Source: an uncultured Candidatus Poseidoniales archaeon (GTDB lineage Archaea; Thermoplasmatota; Poseidoniia; Poseidoniales; Thalassarchaeaceae). Taken from it: a stretch of DNA of 64,000 nucleotides. Of the stretch, positions 39,771-51,022 are shown in pieces; position 1 is the stretch's first letter, and every line of letters starts with the position of its first letter. The position numbers and the translations under genes were made by a program. Location of the stretch: positions 20,925 through 84,924 of the forward strand of contig CACKMK010000005.1 in the NCBI GenBank assembly GCA_902601345.1, written 5' to 3'. The notes under the pieces were generated by a model. The model ran no database searches and had not been told where the DNA came from. It saw only the letters and a program-made list of their open reading frames with translations.

Positions 39771-42700
39771 TTGGCAGATAGGTCCGTGGATAGTATGGAA
39801 TCGAAGAAAGATGACTCTAAGGTTGCCCAATTTGGCAACCTGATCTCCCCTGTAGCAATCGCATCATCTTTGTTATTCTTGTTCCTGGCCACAACGTCAC
39901 TCGATGGCAGGGATTTGGGTAATGAACTAAATTCTGCTACACTCGTTGCACTATCTGTTTTGGTGCCGGCATGCATCGGCAGATCTTCTGGATTGATTCC
40001 TCTGGAGAATAGCGCTTCACGGATCGGCTCCCTTACAGTTGCTCTTCTTGTAGTCGGGACGGCGGCAAATTATCTCAACCCTGACTCTTTCAATCACATG
40101 TTCGTTACTACCTTTTTCTTCGTAGGCTTGGTTACGGCTCTATTGAATGAAACCGATAGGACAGAGGAATCCTCGCTATTCATCAGTATGATCCTAGGGA
40201 TGAGGTTAGCCGCGGTTTACGCATCCGGTCTTGCAATCGCACAAAATGACTCAGAGGCAGTAGTGGATTGGGTCCGAGAGTCAATAGGTAGTGCATTCTT
40301 CTCATTCTGGCTGGCCTCAATTTCTCTCGGCTTCTTAGTAATGGTTCTAAACAGGGGGACTGTCGAGAAAAAGGGCTCAGGAAGCTTTTTCCGAATGCTC
40401 CCCACAATCAGAGAAAGTCCAGATGCTGCTGCGTACTCTACATTGATATTCGCCTCTTTCATGATTCCTCTCGTTTGGTTAGGACAATTAGACAGTCTGG
40501 CTGAGTTCTCCGAGGGAAGCCATCTCGGAGTGGCATGGGCTTCATTCACTGCATTAGTAATATTCACTCATGCCTTCTTCAGGTCTGAGGGATGGCATGT
40601 TTTGGCCTCTCTTCTGACTGTCAACTGGATTCTTTACTCCATCGGTCACCTTCATGAGATCGGAAACGAACTTCCTTCCCTATTCTCGCAAGGTGGATTC
40701 ATCGAGTCCTTCACATGGTTCTTTTTGGGTTTCTGGTTGAACTTCTTTGCATTCTTCTTTTCATCAAGAGGGGTATTCGGTGACGTTGCCCCACGGAGGG
40801 ACAAAAGTTCTTTCAGAGTCTGGTGGAATGAGAACTCATACTTCCTGATGGTATCTCTGGCATTTATCACTGCCCTAGTTGTCAGAGTCGCGTGGAATAT
40901 AATTCCCGCCATGAACGCCAGTGGGACTGGACTTTGGGATATGTCTGGAGGTTCTGATCCATGGTACATGAAGCGGGTAGTAGACTACGTAATCGCTGAG
41001 AGGAGCCACCTGATATACGATCACGACAGAGCTTATCCAACCGGCGGGATTAATCCGAGACCACCCCTATTCTCCTGGTCCTTAGCGCTCGGTGGCATCG
41101 CCCTATCTTGGTTACTCGAAATGCCTTCAGAACAGGCAGTATGGTGGGCTATGTCTTCACTCCCAGCAATATATGGGGCACTTATTGTCGTCCCAGTGGC
41201 TGGAATCGCCTCGCGTGCACACAGTAGAAGTGCGGGAATAATTTCAGCTTGGCTCATCGCACTAATGCCAGGACATCTGAGCAGATCCACGTTCGCTTAT
41301 GCCGACCACGACTCATTTGCCATGCTTTTCCTGGCAATCGCTCTTTACTTCTGGATTAGAGGGCTCGAGCAGATTCAATACAAGAAGGTGTTCAAGTCTA
41401 CAAGCGCAAATCCTCTGTATATTATCGCTGGAATAAGAGAAACCTGGAAGAGTAATCCAGTGCTAATGGCAAATGCAACAATGTCAGGAATCGCATTCTC
41501 AATCATGGCACTCGGCTGGAAGGGTTTCGTATACGGCCCGGGGATTCTTTTCCTAGCATATTCATTCCAGGTAGTGATAAACATCTTCAAGGGAAGGGAC
41601 AGCCTACAATTTACCTCTGCATCTCTTCAGATGATGTTTACTTCGATGATAATCCCTGCACCATTCTACGCTTGGCCTGGAATGAATCTACTCTTCGCTC
41701 CCAGCGGTATGCAACCCATGTTCTACATAATCGGCTTCACTTTCGCTATGGGTTGGATTTCCAGCTCATTCAGGGACAAGCCATGGCTTCTGATAGTAAT
41801 GGGCGGTAGTGTACTATTCGGCTCGATTCTTTCAATTCTCTTCATACTTCAGGAAGCTCAGTTGTACAGCGGCTGGGACATCCTTTTCACCGGGGGATTC
41901 TACTTCTCTAAGAATAAAATCTTCCTAACAATCGGAGAGGCTCAGGCTCCAGAACGCGGAAGACTATTCGCTTCTTATGGGCCTATAGTAGCAGTTATCG
42001 CAATAGGATGCGCAGTAATACTGCTATGGAGGGGCAGCAGGAAGAACCAATCAGAACTTACTCTACTAGGGCTATGGACCCTTATCGCATCTTACATGTC
42101 ATGGTCTGCCGGTCGATTCATCATCAACGCTACACCTGCCATGGCAGTAGTAGGGGGAATCGGAATCTCAATGCTGTGGAGTGCAGCAAACCTGCCAACA
42201 TTTTCCAAGGTTTGGAGGAACTCGGGAATAGGCACTCCCAGGACTCGTTTCAAGTCTCTGTGGCCTGCAACTAAGGCTCGTCCAGGCATACCCGCTATGA
42301 TCATGGTGATCCTTCTTATCTCGTCACAGCACGCTACTTACGGCATCGACTCTGGTATACCAGGAAATGACAGGTCGGCAAATGAGGTCGATCAGAGCAT
42401 CTACGACTTGGCACCTGATATCCTGAGGCAGGATCTTCTAGGCTTGTTCTCAGTAATGAACAGCGAACAGTACGACCCCAGCGAATCAGGGCTTTGGTAT
42501 CTGGGGACCTTCGGACCGAGCTTCGGAGGACAAGGATGGAATGAGGCATATGATTGGCTTTCTGAGCAGGACAGCGACGTTCCATTCAGCGAAAGACCAG
42601 CCTTCGTATCTTGGTGGGACTACGGTTTCCAGGCTCTTGCTTCCGGAGATCACCCTACCGTGGCAGACAACTTCCAGTCAGGAATCCCCAACAGCGGGGC

Positions 42701-45700
42701 AATGCTCCTATCTTCAGGACAGGAAGACACTCTATCTTTGTTCATCTCAACACTTGCCTTCGGTGACAGGAAGTTGAATGATATGGATCTTGGAGCAGAC
42801 TTCCTAGCTGCATTGGAACCAGAATTGTCCGGAGAACAGATCCAGGAGTTCCAAAATATACTATCGAACGAGGACCTCGAGTTCCTGAAAACACGATCGA
42901 TGGCAGTAGTTGCAGAGTACGGCGAAGTACAGATGCTCAAGGGCAATCCGTTGGATGATGATGGGATGCCCTTGTCCGATGCAGGTCACCTGTTCATCAT
43001 CATAAAGGAAGGCGAGCAATTCGAAGAACCCACGGCCAATGAATCAGAGGCTAGGACCCTTTTCAACAATGCACGTGGATCGGGATTGAATTCAGAGTAC
43101 GAAATTCTTGATTTCGAAGACGCCAATCACTACAACGTTGGCGGCTATCTTTACACCCGAGACATAATTGATGACTACTACGACGTATCTACTGCAATTC
43201 ACCGCACTAATGCGAAGTTCGGCATGGCAAGAGCGTTCCTTACAGCAGCTTTGGACCTGGAACAACTCGTAAGCGTCTATCACAAGATTTCCTCCATAGA
43301 CAACTACGAGGTGTCCGACTTCGAGGAATCTCATGGAAGCACAACAGAAAGGAATCATGAAATCAGATACTTCGCAGTAGACAACCGCCTATACCCATTG
43401 GGCGGAAAGGCATATCAAGATTTCCAGTCTTACCACAGGGGGGCATATTCAGGAATTTTCCACGCACCTACGGGGCTATCTGGCTTAGATATGGATACGT
43501 ACATCACAACTACCTACGAGACCAACCAGGGGCCAAAGACCCTCCAGGAATTCTTGGACCAGCAGATGTCGGACCTCAGGGCACAGGCATCAGGTGCATC
43601 CACCGGGGAGGACATGATCCAACTAACCGACAGAAGCTATCAGCATCAGGCTGGATTCTTTGATACAATGATTGCAAGGACCTACGTGGGCTATGGTACG
43701 TCCACCCTTGGATTGCCCTCGATCAGTGGACAGTTAGGAGATGCTGACACCCCATCAACTTGGATCCTCCCCAACTCACTCACAGGGACTCCCGGGAGTT
43801 ACCTACAGGGCTCTATGGCACTCCCAGGAGCAATGATGAATCACTTCGTTCTATCCAATTGGTATGATCCGACTAATGGTTCACATTGCCAGGAAATCCA
43901 GATTTCCGGAACAGCTTCCACGGTAGCAGGCTCAACCAAGCTGACAGACGTCACCCTCTCAACAGACGCTACACTCTCAACCGGTTGGTCCGCAATTCAG
44001 TCAGGCGGTCCCTGGGAAGTAACACAGATCGAAGATGGAGTTATTCCCACTGGATCCTCGATTCCCACCTACAGCAGCGCCATCTCATTCGAGTCCAAGA
44101 CCTTAGACATCAGCAACAGTGCCACCAACACAAGTAATGGGACAGATTTCATTCTAACCGGGAAGGTTGACAAGTACTGCGGCTCAATCTACGACTCCAA
44201 TAGAAATGTGAAGATTCTGAAGTACTACAGCGGTGCCACTCTGGAGGGAACAGTGTCTCTAGACGGGATTGGCCCAGTCCCTAATGCCAGGATACTGATT
44301 GAGAGAGACGCATTCAGTGGGGAGGAGATGGAAGTCGACGGTCATGTCGTTGACAGAGATTCGAGAACATACTGGATCCCCATCGGTAGCACTCAGGCGA
44401 ACGAAGATGGACTCTTCACCTTCAAGGTACCAGCAGGAAAGATCCGAGTATCTGCCTTCTCGGGAGAACCAGATTTAGAATCAGCCAGAACATCACTGAT
44501 GACGGGATCAGGGTCTTCCATGCAAGAACTATTCGTAGAAAGCTCCCAGAATAGGAATGTGAATGCGATAACGGGAATTCTCGGGAACGTTTACGGCTCC
44601 ACATGGCTATCCGAAACAATCGTCAACATATCCGGAACAGATGGACACAGTAACGGCCAAGAGATAATTCAGGCTCCTATCTCGGTGTCCCCATCTTCCG
44701 CTGCAGGAATCCTGGAATGGTCTGGGGAACTGGAATTCGACGGGGAACCCGTACTTTCAGCTCAAGTTATCCTCACTCCATCCTCAGAAGAGGTTTCCAT
44801 TCAACCTTATGTTGCCATGACCTCCAACGGAACTATGGAAGGCGAAGACCTGAAGTTCACTGGAACCGGAGAAGCGACATTCATGGGCGAAGGATCCGTA
44901 GAGAGCATGGGTTCTGTTTCAGTTCGGGAATTCACCGGTTCTCACACCCAGATGATCTACGACAACCACAGTATCACGGGACAGGGGCAGTTCTCCGGTA
45001 TGGGTACCTTCGATGGCTCAATCACAGGCGACTTCCCCGGTTGTTCAGGAGATTCCGTCCCGGATGGCTCGGAAGCATGCTTAGTTAGCGAGAACACCTA
45101 CATACTGAACGGAACAATAAACGGCTCTGGAAAGTTCACTTCATTCGGGATTAGCGAATTCACAAGAGATCTGTTCCAGGCCACATTCATAGGATCCGGC
45201 ACATTCATCACAGACTCAAACCAGGATCTACCCTCGTACGGGACCATAAACGGGACGGGCACCTTCTCGGGACACGCTATGTTCAGCGGACCTATGGTCA
45301 GTCCTGGATCGTTCCACATTGTAGACGCTCTACCTGGAGAATACGCGTTATCCGTAGACTTCGGGGACGGGGACGCGGTGGAGTTAACAGCACCATTCAG
45401 AATTCCACTATCCTCAACAGATATCCAGTCCCCAGTTTCGATTTACGGAGGCGCAATAAAGGGCCAGGTATCCCTTTATTCTGGTAAATCAGTTTCCGAG
45501 GAAAAAGTATCCATATTCTCAATAAACGGATCGAGCGAAGACTCTGTATTACAGTGCCAAGGAGTAATTACGCATCCATGCTACGTATCTACAGATGAAA
45601 CTGGCTCTTTCGAAGTAGGCCCGATTGTGCCAGGAACCTACATTGCCGAAATAGACCTTGACGAGGACGGATTCCCAGAATTGTCACAGATTTTCACCTT

Positions 45701-48700
45701 TGAATCGGATCAAGGTACCTTAGTCTCATTCCCGTCCGAGATACCTAGAACTTCTGATATCACATTCACCCTCTCAGACGAAGGAACGAGCGTAGACGAC
45801 TTAGAGTTGCAGTTCTTGCCCGAGGATCAGAATCGAGCACCAGTATCTGCGATTTTCGACAATGAAACCAAAACCTACCACGCAGAATTACTTCACGGAG
45901 ATTGGGTTGTCAACTACACTCTGGGTGATAATAAGCAACTATGGCAAAGGGTGAAGATAGCCGAATCAGACATCTCTGAATCATTCCAATTCCTTGTCAG
46001 TCAATCCGTTAATGGAATAGTGTTGAACAAACCAGACAAGGACGCTTCAGCCCCGCAGATTGAATCAAGGGTGAACAATCAACAGGTCGTATTCCAGTGG
46101 GAGGGATTCACCCTAACCGCGACCACTGACTCATTCGGGGAGTTCAGTGTCCTTCTACCACGTGGGGCATTTGTACAGGCAACCGTTGAGAGGATGATCG
46201 GTGCTGGTGGCTTCTATTCTAACGGTACCAGCTTCCAGGTAGAAGAAGGGATGGAAAACGTCACTATAGAACTAACAGATTCCATGATGGTGCTAGGCGA
46301 AGTAAGCCTGAATCGCGAAGGTAATACGTACAACCAAGGATTCTCTGGTTGGTACCCCGTCCATGCCCAAGCAAACAACCTCGATGGTGAAACAACTGCT
46401 GTATGGAGGGAGGAAGTTGATGACTTGGGGCGCTTCGATATGCTCCTACCAGTAGGAAACTGGTCATTCACACTAGACGCAGGGGGGATGTCCTCTAATT
46501 CCGTCACAAAGGAAGTCAACACCTCCATGGAAGGAGTAGTAGAATTGTTGGCTTTACCATTGGAAAACAGTACCGTCCGCATTGACTTCTTCATTGATCA
46601 CGAGGGAGACAACAACGCATCAAACGGCACTCCTGTTAACTACCCCTTCGAGATAAAGCCGCTTTCTCCCAACGGTGCTGGTTACACTGTCGATTCCGAT
46701 GGTGACGAGTGGATTAACCCTGGAACTGCCGAAGTATCGCTAGAACCGGGAAGATACCGAATCGTCGTTGAGAGGGCTAACTCTTCTGCCGACGAGCCGT
46801 TCGATACGCTCTATGACACGAACGAAATATTCGATGTGGAAATAGACGGTCCGACGATTGAGCGTTCGGTTGGTTTCGAACCAAGATGGCTGACTAACAT
46901 CACATTGAGAAACGAGAGCGGGGAAGTACTCCCCAATCACGAGGTAAAACTTCAATCAGTGGACAATGGATGGATTCAGACATTCCTCACTGATGAGGAA
47001 GGAATGCTTGTAGAGTACCTCAATGAAGGGGATTGGATTGTGATCGTTGAAGATTTCGAGACCAACTCGGATGTCTTTGAGGGTCTTAGAATGGACATTT
47101 CTGTGAACCAGGATTCAGCGGGAACGAGATACAACTTCCAAACCCAAGAGCTAGCACAAGTCACCCTTACTCTGCAATCATCCTCCGAAGTGGCCAATGC
47201 TGAGGAAATAGAAATCACGGTCACGTCACAAGAAGGGCTAGGCTCATTCCAAACTTCGGTTGATGGCCTTGATCAGGCCATAGAAATCAGACTCGTCCCA
47301 GGGTTGTGGAACGTAGAGGTAAATCAAACTAGTCAAGATGGAGTTAGAATTCTATTGGCCAACTCCACTCTGATCGAGTCAGGAGTCACCGTGGGTCCCG
47401 ATCACCAGGTTTACATGACCGTGCAGAAGCTAGTCAGGCTCAGTGGCAAGGTATTCTGGGATCTCGATGCGGATGGTGCTCCTGGATTCTCAGAGGGCCT
47501 GGCAAATGCAACCGTTAACCTTGCAGGAAACGACGATAGTCAACAAATCACCACTAGCGATAGCGGTGAATGGTCCACCTACCTGCCCTCATTGAGCACC
47601 TGGAACATTACAGTCGAGAAGACAGGATTCGGCACGCAGAACACAACGATAGAACTCGGAGAAACATCACTCATCGAGGATATCGAGATTTCTGCAGGAG
47701 AGGTAGAGGTCTCAGGCACAATCTCCTACTTGGATCAGGACTGCGTTTCCGGTGGCGACTGGTCTGTTTCCATAATTCCATCTCACGGAATTGCCAGAGA
47801 TCGCGTACTAGTCTCAGGAAACAGTGCAGGAGAGTGGACAACGCTTCTACAGCCGGGAAGCTGGGTTGCTTACTCCACAACATCTGACGCAACACCAGGT
47901 TGTCAGGGGCTAGTGTCAATCGACCCCCTCGTTGTCGGAGTTGAAGGGGGTACAGTCGACTCCGAACTCACGATAGGAGGAATCCTGAACCTAGATACAA
48001 GTTGGCTTGATTTCGAGGGAGGAGAGCACGAACTAATCGAGATCGAAGACTACGACTTAGTGATCAATTTCAACTCAATGTCCTGGGACGAGGAGCTAGA
48101 CGAGGACGGAACTCTATCGCTACTGCTTCTCCCTGGAACTATTCAGACATCCAGTGACTTCGAATTGAATGAGGATGGCAGGAACGTTTCCTACTCTGGA
48201 GGAAAAGGAGTTACAATCAGGGCCGGTCAGGAAAGTCCGCAGAGTACTCTCAGCATAGAGAGGGTTTCCAAACAAGATGTGACCCTCTCCGTTCAGGGCC
48301 CCGAAACTGTCCAGGTCCAGGAATTAAATGAGGCTTGTACAAACGACGACGATGGAGACGGTGTGATCAACGGTGAGGACGCATTCCCACTGGACTCCAG
48401 CGAATGGAGCGACAACGACGGTGACGGTATCGGCGATAACGAAGACCCAGACGACGACGAAGACGGGACTATCGACACCGACGATGACTTCCCATTAGGG
48501 CAGGGGCTCTTCGAGAACCAAGACCTTGGTTGCAAGTACAATGATGCTTACTTCAATGTCACAGTGGATTACCAAGGTCACAATTCATTCGATGAATACA
48601 CTGTAGTAGGTACTGTCCCTGGAGCAGATGGAGCGCAGTGGAGTGTGGAGTTCCAGAACTCTACGGGCTCTTGGTCGAACACCCACTCTTTCGACTTGGG

Positions 48701-49679
48701 CCTCGGAAACTCTGACTTATCTGATCAAATCAAACTTAGAGTAGTTCCTGCGTTTGTGGGCTCTGCACACCACTTCCCCTCGGGGCACATGGTCCTAGTC
48801 AAACTCTCAACAAACCAGGGATACTCCACCCAACTCGAACTGACAGTGGAAGTGCCTCCCACCAGAGGATTAGAGATATATGAGCCAGACAACGTGTACT
48901 TTGACGTGGAAGAAAGAGCCGTGACCATGGAGATACCGTTCAAGAACACTGGAAACTCGGACGAACTATTCTTCTTCGAATTCGAACAGAGCGATTGGTG
49001 GGAGGTTGCCGGACCCAGTACACAACCAGCATCACCATTCTCGGATGGTACTGCAACCTTCACTTTCGTTAGATCTAGCGAGGCAGATCTCCCAGGCCAA
49101 TACACCGAAGAGATATCATTCACGGTCACTGATCAGAATAACAACTCATACCCGGGAGAAACCATACTAGTAATGGACGCCCCGTCTTTGTCCATAGATG
49201 GGGCCACTGTCGACCTTCTTGGAAGCGACTTCGCGACATTTGGTGAAATTGAGACGTATTCCCTGAATATCACCAATTCCGGTAATGTAGACGCAGACAG
49301 CGTTACTCTGTCTGCAGCGCTATGCTCGGATATAAGGTGTGAAAATTTCGTTGGAGTCAACGCAACATCTAGCGGTTCAGTTCCAGCAGTGGGCGAGTCC
49401 ACATTCTTGATAAATATGGATTTCACTCAGTTCGAGGAGTCAAAGAAGTACTTCATCAAATTCTACATCGAGGGGGAACTCACAGATGAGATATCTGAAC
49501 CATGTAATGATATCCTACCCGACGGCGAGACATCTTGTGTATTCGAAGCGCAACTCTGGACTAGCTCCGAAGAGAACGACAGTCTCCAGTACCTATCCTA
49601 TGCATTCCTAGTTATGCTAATCGCCGCACTCCTGTACTTCACTAGGAGGCCAACCAGACGAGTTAGCGCCCCGTTCTAA
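39771..49679 (+). CDS. aglB: Giant AglB/STT3-family oligosaccharyltransferase with extra N-terminal membrane domain and about 2000-aa extracellular extension
   Basis: SGGSDPWYMKRVVDYV (about 40956), ADHDSFAMLFLAIALYFW, WWDYG at 42612-42626. Later segments are CarboxypepD_reg-like, Gly-rich, TSP3-like (NDDDGDGVINGEDAFPLDSSEWSDNDGDGIGDNEDPDDDEDG) and NEW3-like, then a C-terminal TM YLSYAFLVMLIAALLYF. TTG start in track; ATG at 39795 possible. Confidence 0.85.
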   Translation: MADRSVDSMESKKDDSKVAQFGNLISPVAIASSLLFLFLATTSLDGRDLGNELNSATLVALSVLVPACIGRSSGLIPLENSASRIGSLTVALLVVGTAANYLNPDSFNHMFVTTFFFVGLVTALLNETDRTEESSLFISMILGMRLAAVYASGLAIAQNDSEAVVDWVRESIGSAFFSFWLASISLGFLVMVLNRGTVEKKGSGSFFRMLPTIRESPDAAAYSTLIFASFMIPLVWLGQLDSLAEFSEGSHLGVAWASFTALVIFTHAFFRSEGWHVLASLLTVNWILYSIGHLHEIGNELPSLFSQGGFIESFTWFFLGFWLNFFAFFFSSRGVFGDVAPRRDKSSFRVWWNENSYFLMVSLAFITALVVRVAWNIIPAMNASGTGLWDMSGGSDPWYMKRVVDYVIAERSHLIYDHDRAYPTGGINPRPPLFSWSLALGGIALSWLLEMPSEQAVWWAMSSLPAIYGALIVVPVAGIASRAHSRSAGIISAWLIALMPGHLSRSTFAYADHDSFAMLFLAIALYFWIRGLEQIQYKKVFKSTSANPLYIIAGIRETWKSNPVLMANATMSGIAFSIMALGWKGFVYGPGILFLAYSFQVVINIFKGRDSLQFTSASLQMMFTSMIIPAPFYAWPGMNLLFAPSGMQPMFYIIGFTFAMGWISSSFRDKPWLLIVMGGSVLFGSILSILFILQEAQLYSGWDILFTGGFYFSKNKIFLTIGEAQAPERGRLFASYGPIVAVIAIGCAVILLWRGSRKNQSELTLLGLWTLIASYMSWSAGRFIINATPAMAVVGGIGISMLWSAANLPTFSKVWRNSGIGTPRTRFKSLWPATKARPGIPAMIMVILLISSQHATYGIDSGIPGNDRSANEVDQSIYDLAPDILRQDLLGLFSVMNSEQYDPSESGLWYLGTFGPSFGGQGWNEAYDWLSEQDSDVPFSERPAFVSWWDYGFQALASGDHPTVADNFQSGIPNSGAMLLSSGQEDTLSLFISTLAFGDRKLNDMDLGADFLAALEPELSGEQIQEFQNILSNEDLEFLKTRSMAVVAEYGEVQMLKGNPLDDDGMPLSDAGHLFIIIKEGEQFEEPTANESEARTLFNNARGSGLNSEYEILDFEDANHYNVGGYLYTRDIIDDYYDVSTAIHRTNAKFGMARAFLTAALDLEQLVSVYHKISSIDNYEVSDFEESHGSTTERNHEIRYFAVDNRLYPLGGKAYQDFQSYHRGAYSGIFHAPTGLSGLDMDTYITTTYETNQGPKTLQEFLDQQMSDLRAQASGASTGEDMIQLTDRSYQHQAGFFDTMIARTYVGYGTSTLGLPSISGQLGDADTPSTWILPNSLTGTPGSYLQGSMALPGAMMNHFVLSNWYDPTNGSHCQEIQISGTASTVAGSTKLTDVTLSTDATLSTGWSAIQSGGPWEVTQIEDGVIPTGSSIPTYSSAISFESKTLDISNSATNTSNGTDFILTGKVDKYCGSIYDSNRNVKILKYYSGATLEGTVSLDGIGPVPNARILIERDAFSGEEMEVDGHVVDRDSRTYWIPIGSTQANEDGLFTFKVPAGKIRVSAFSGEPDLESARTSLMTGSGSSMQELFVESSQNRNVNAITGILGNVYGSTWLSETIVNISGTDGHSNGQEIIQAPISVSPSSAAGILEWSGELEFDGEPVLSAQVILTPSSEEVSIQPYVAMTSNGTMEGEDLKFTGTGEATFMGEGSVESMGSVSVREFTGSHTQMIYDNHSITGQGQFSGMGTFDGSITGDFPGCSGDSVPDGSEACLVSENTYILNGTINGSGKFTSFGISEFTRDLFQATFIGSGTFITDSNQDLPSYGTINGTGTFSGHAMFSGPMVSPGSFHIVDALPGEYALSVDFGDGDAVELTAPFRIPLSSTDIQSPVSIYGGAIKGQVSLYSGKSVSEEKVSIFSINGSSEDSVLQCQGVITHPCYVSTDETGSFEVGPIVPGTYIAEIDLDEDGFPELSQIFTFESDQGTLVSFPSEIPRTSDITFTLSDEGTSVDDLELQFLPEDQNRAPVSAIFDNETKTYHAELLHGDWVVNYTLGDNKQLWQRVKIAESDISESFQFLVSQSVNGIVLNKPDKDASAPQIESRVNNQQVVFQWEGFTLTATTDSFGEFSVLLPRGAFVQATVERMIGAGGFYSNGTSFQVEEGMENVTIELTDSMMVLGEVSLNREGNTYNQGFSGWYPVHAQANNLDGETTAVWREEVDDLGRFDMLLPVGNWSFTLDAGGMSSNSVTKEVNTSMEGVVELLALPLENSTVRIDFFIDHEGDNNASNGTPVNYPFEIKPLSPNGAGYTVDSDGDEWINPGTAEVSLEPGRYRIVVERANSSADEPFDTLYDTNEIFDVEIDGPTIERSVGFEPRWLTNITLRNESGEVLPNHEVKLQSVDNGWIQTFLTDEEGMLVEYLNEGDWIVIVEDFETNSDVFEGLRMDISVNQDSAGTRYNFQTQELAQVTLTLQSSSEVANAEEIEITVTSQEGLGSFQTSVDGLDQAIEIRLVPGLWNVEVNQTSQDGVRILLANSTLIESGVTVGPDHQVYMTVQKLVRLSGKVFWDLDADGAPGFSEGLANATVNLAGNDDSQQITTSDSGEWSTYLPSLSTWNITVEKTGFGTQNTTIELGETSLIEDIEISAGEVEVSGTISYLDQDCVSGGDWSVSIIPSHGIARDRVLVSGNSAGEWTTLLQPGSWVAYSTTSDATPGCQGLVSIDPLVVGVEGGTVDSELTIGGILNLDTSWLDFEGGEHELIEIEDYDLVINFNSMSWDEELDEDGTLSLLLLPGTIQTSSDFELNEDGRNVSYSGGKGVTIRAGQESPQSTLSIERVSKQDVTLSVQGPETVQVQELNEACTNDDDGDGVINGEDAFPLDSSEWSDNDGDGIGDNEDPDDDEDGTIDTDDDFPLGQGLFENQDLGCKYNDAYFNVTVDYQGHNSFDEYTVVGTVPGADGAQWSVEFQNSTGSWSNTHSFDLGLGNSDLSDQIKLRVVPAFVGSAHHFPSGHMVLVKLSTNQGYSTQLELTVEVPPTRGLEIYEPDNVYFDVEERAVTMEIPFKNTGNSDELFFFEFEQSDWWEVAGPSTQPASPFSDGTATFTFVRSSEADLPGQYTEEISFTVTDQNNNSYPGETILVMDAPSLSIDGATVDLLGSDFATFGEIETYSLNITNSGNVDADSVTLSAALCSDIRCENFVGVNATSSGSVPAVGESTFLINMDFTQFEESKKYFIKFYIEGELTDEISEPCNDILPDGETSCVFEAQLWTSSEENDSLQYLSYAFLVMLIAALLYFTRRPTRRVSAPF

Positions 49680-49711
49680 TACTACGACCTCGGAGACAGG
49701 GTTGGACAAAC

Positions 49712-50974
49712 ATGCGTGGAATCTCGCATCTCGAACTCATGCCAGAGCCCGAGGACCCAAGCCTACTTACCGCAGTAGATACAGATGCACCAGGTTATCC
49801 TGGAAAGGCATATGGCCTCACTGATGAGGAAGCAAGGAAGCTAAGATGGCCAATGGGCCCAATTATCAACTTCCTTTGGCCATGGGGAGCAGTAGGATTC
49901 TCAGCCATAGTAGTCTCAATCATGCTCGTGTATCCTTCAATTTATTCTGTACTTGGTAACGTTCTGGACTCGGAATGGGCATTCGAGGACTCTGGTATTA
50001 GAGAGCTCCAGCGTTCTGGAACAATGGGTGAAGGAGTCAATGTCTGCATCGTGGACACGGGAATAGACATTAACCATCCCGACTTCTATGACTTGTCTTT
50101 GGAAGGCTTTCGAGACTTCTACACTGAGGTCAACGAACCGGTTCGAGACATCGGCCAAGCTAGTCATGGAACCCTGATGGCAGGGCTATTAGTCGCAAAC
50201 GGTTCATTTGTCGGTGCAGCACCAGAAGTCTCCCTATCTGTAGCTATAGCGCTTGGACCCGATGGCAAGTCTGCGAATGAGAGAATGGTCTCTCAAGCGA
50301 TAAGATGGTGCAGAATTTCACAGGATGCAGATATCATTTCACTCAGCCTAGGATCTGAGCCGGGATCCATTTTCGCCTCTTCATCAGATACCACTGAAGC
50401 AGTAAAAGAAGCCCTTGGAGAGGGTATTTTCATAGTCGCAGCAGCAGGAAATATTGATCCAGAGCAGAATTCCTCGGACGTTTCATCCCCTGCAAGTCTC
50501 CCAGGAGTTATCGCTGTAGGGGCGCATGGAAAATCAGGAGATCCATGGAAAGATAGTGCCAAGGGAGCATTAGCCGACCCAGAAACAGGACAAAATAGGA
50601 CTTTCCCGAATCAGAAACCTGAGATTTTAGCCCCAGGAGTTGATCTCTGGTCGTGCATAGACAGCGAAAGAGACCCTCCCTACGCCTTCTCAACAGGAAC
50701 TAGTGACTCTACCGTGATGGTTACGGGTGCACTGGCCCTAATTATTGCAATTCACGGAGAGCAAATTGCAGGTGATGATGGAGAGATCGACGAGCAAGAG
50801 ATGCGACTGGTCAAGGTTGCACTGGCTAACTCGGCCAAGAAAACAGCAGGTCAAGCTCAGATACATGACCAGAAAAGCGGGTACGGCCTACTTAATGCAA
50901 TTGAGTGGTCTACACAGGTCCAGAAGGAGTTCGGAATAGGCACTGAGACTACCGATTCACCTGATGCAAAGTGA
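49712..50974 (+). CDS. Membrane-anchored subtilisin-like (S8) serine protease
   Basis: Asp CIVDTGIDINHPDF; His QASHGTLMAGLLVANG; Asn AAAGNID; Ser FSTGTSDSTVMVTGALALI; N-terminal TM GAVGFSAIVVSIMLVYPSIYS. Confidence 0.9.
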   Translation: MRGISHLELMPEPEDPSLLTAVDTDAPGYPGKAYGLTDEEARKLRWPMGPIINFLWPWGAVGFSAIVVSIMLVYPSIYSVLGNVLDSEWAFEDSGIRELQRSGTMGEGVNVCIVDTGIDINHPDFYDLSLEGFRDFYTEVNEPVRDIGQASHGTLMAGLLVANGSFVGAAPEVSLSVAIALGPDGKSANERMVSQAIRWCRISQDADIISLSLGSEPGSIFASSSDTTEAVKEALGEGIFIVAAAGNIDPEQNSSDVSSPASLPGVIAVGAHGKSGDPWKDSAKGALADPETGQNRTFPNQKPEILAPGVDLWSCIDSERDPPYAFSTGTSDSTVMVTGALALIIAIHGEQIAGDDGEIDEQEMRLVKVALANSAKKTAGQAQIHDQKSGYGLLNAIEWSTQVQKEFGIGTETTDSPDAK

Positions 50975-51022
50975 CGCCGGCGTAACGTATGGTTATATTG
51001 GCCAGTTGTCGTCCGTGGGACA

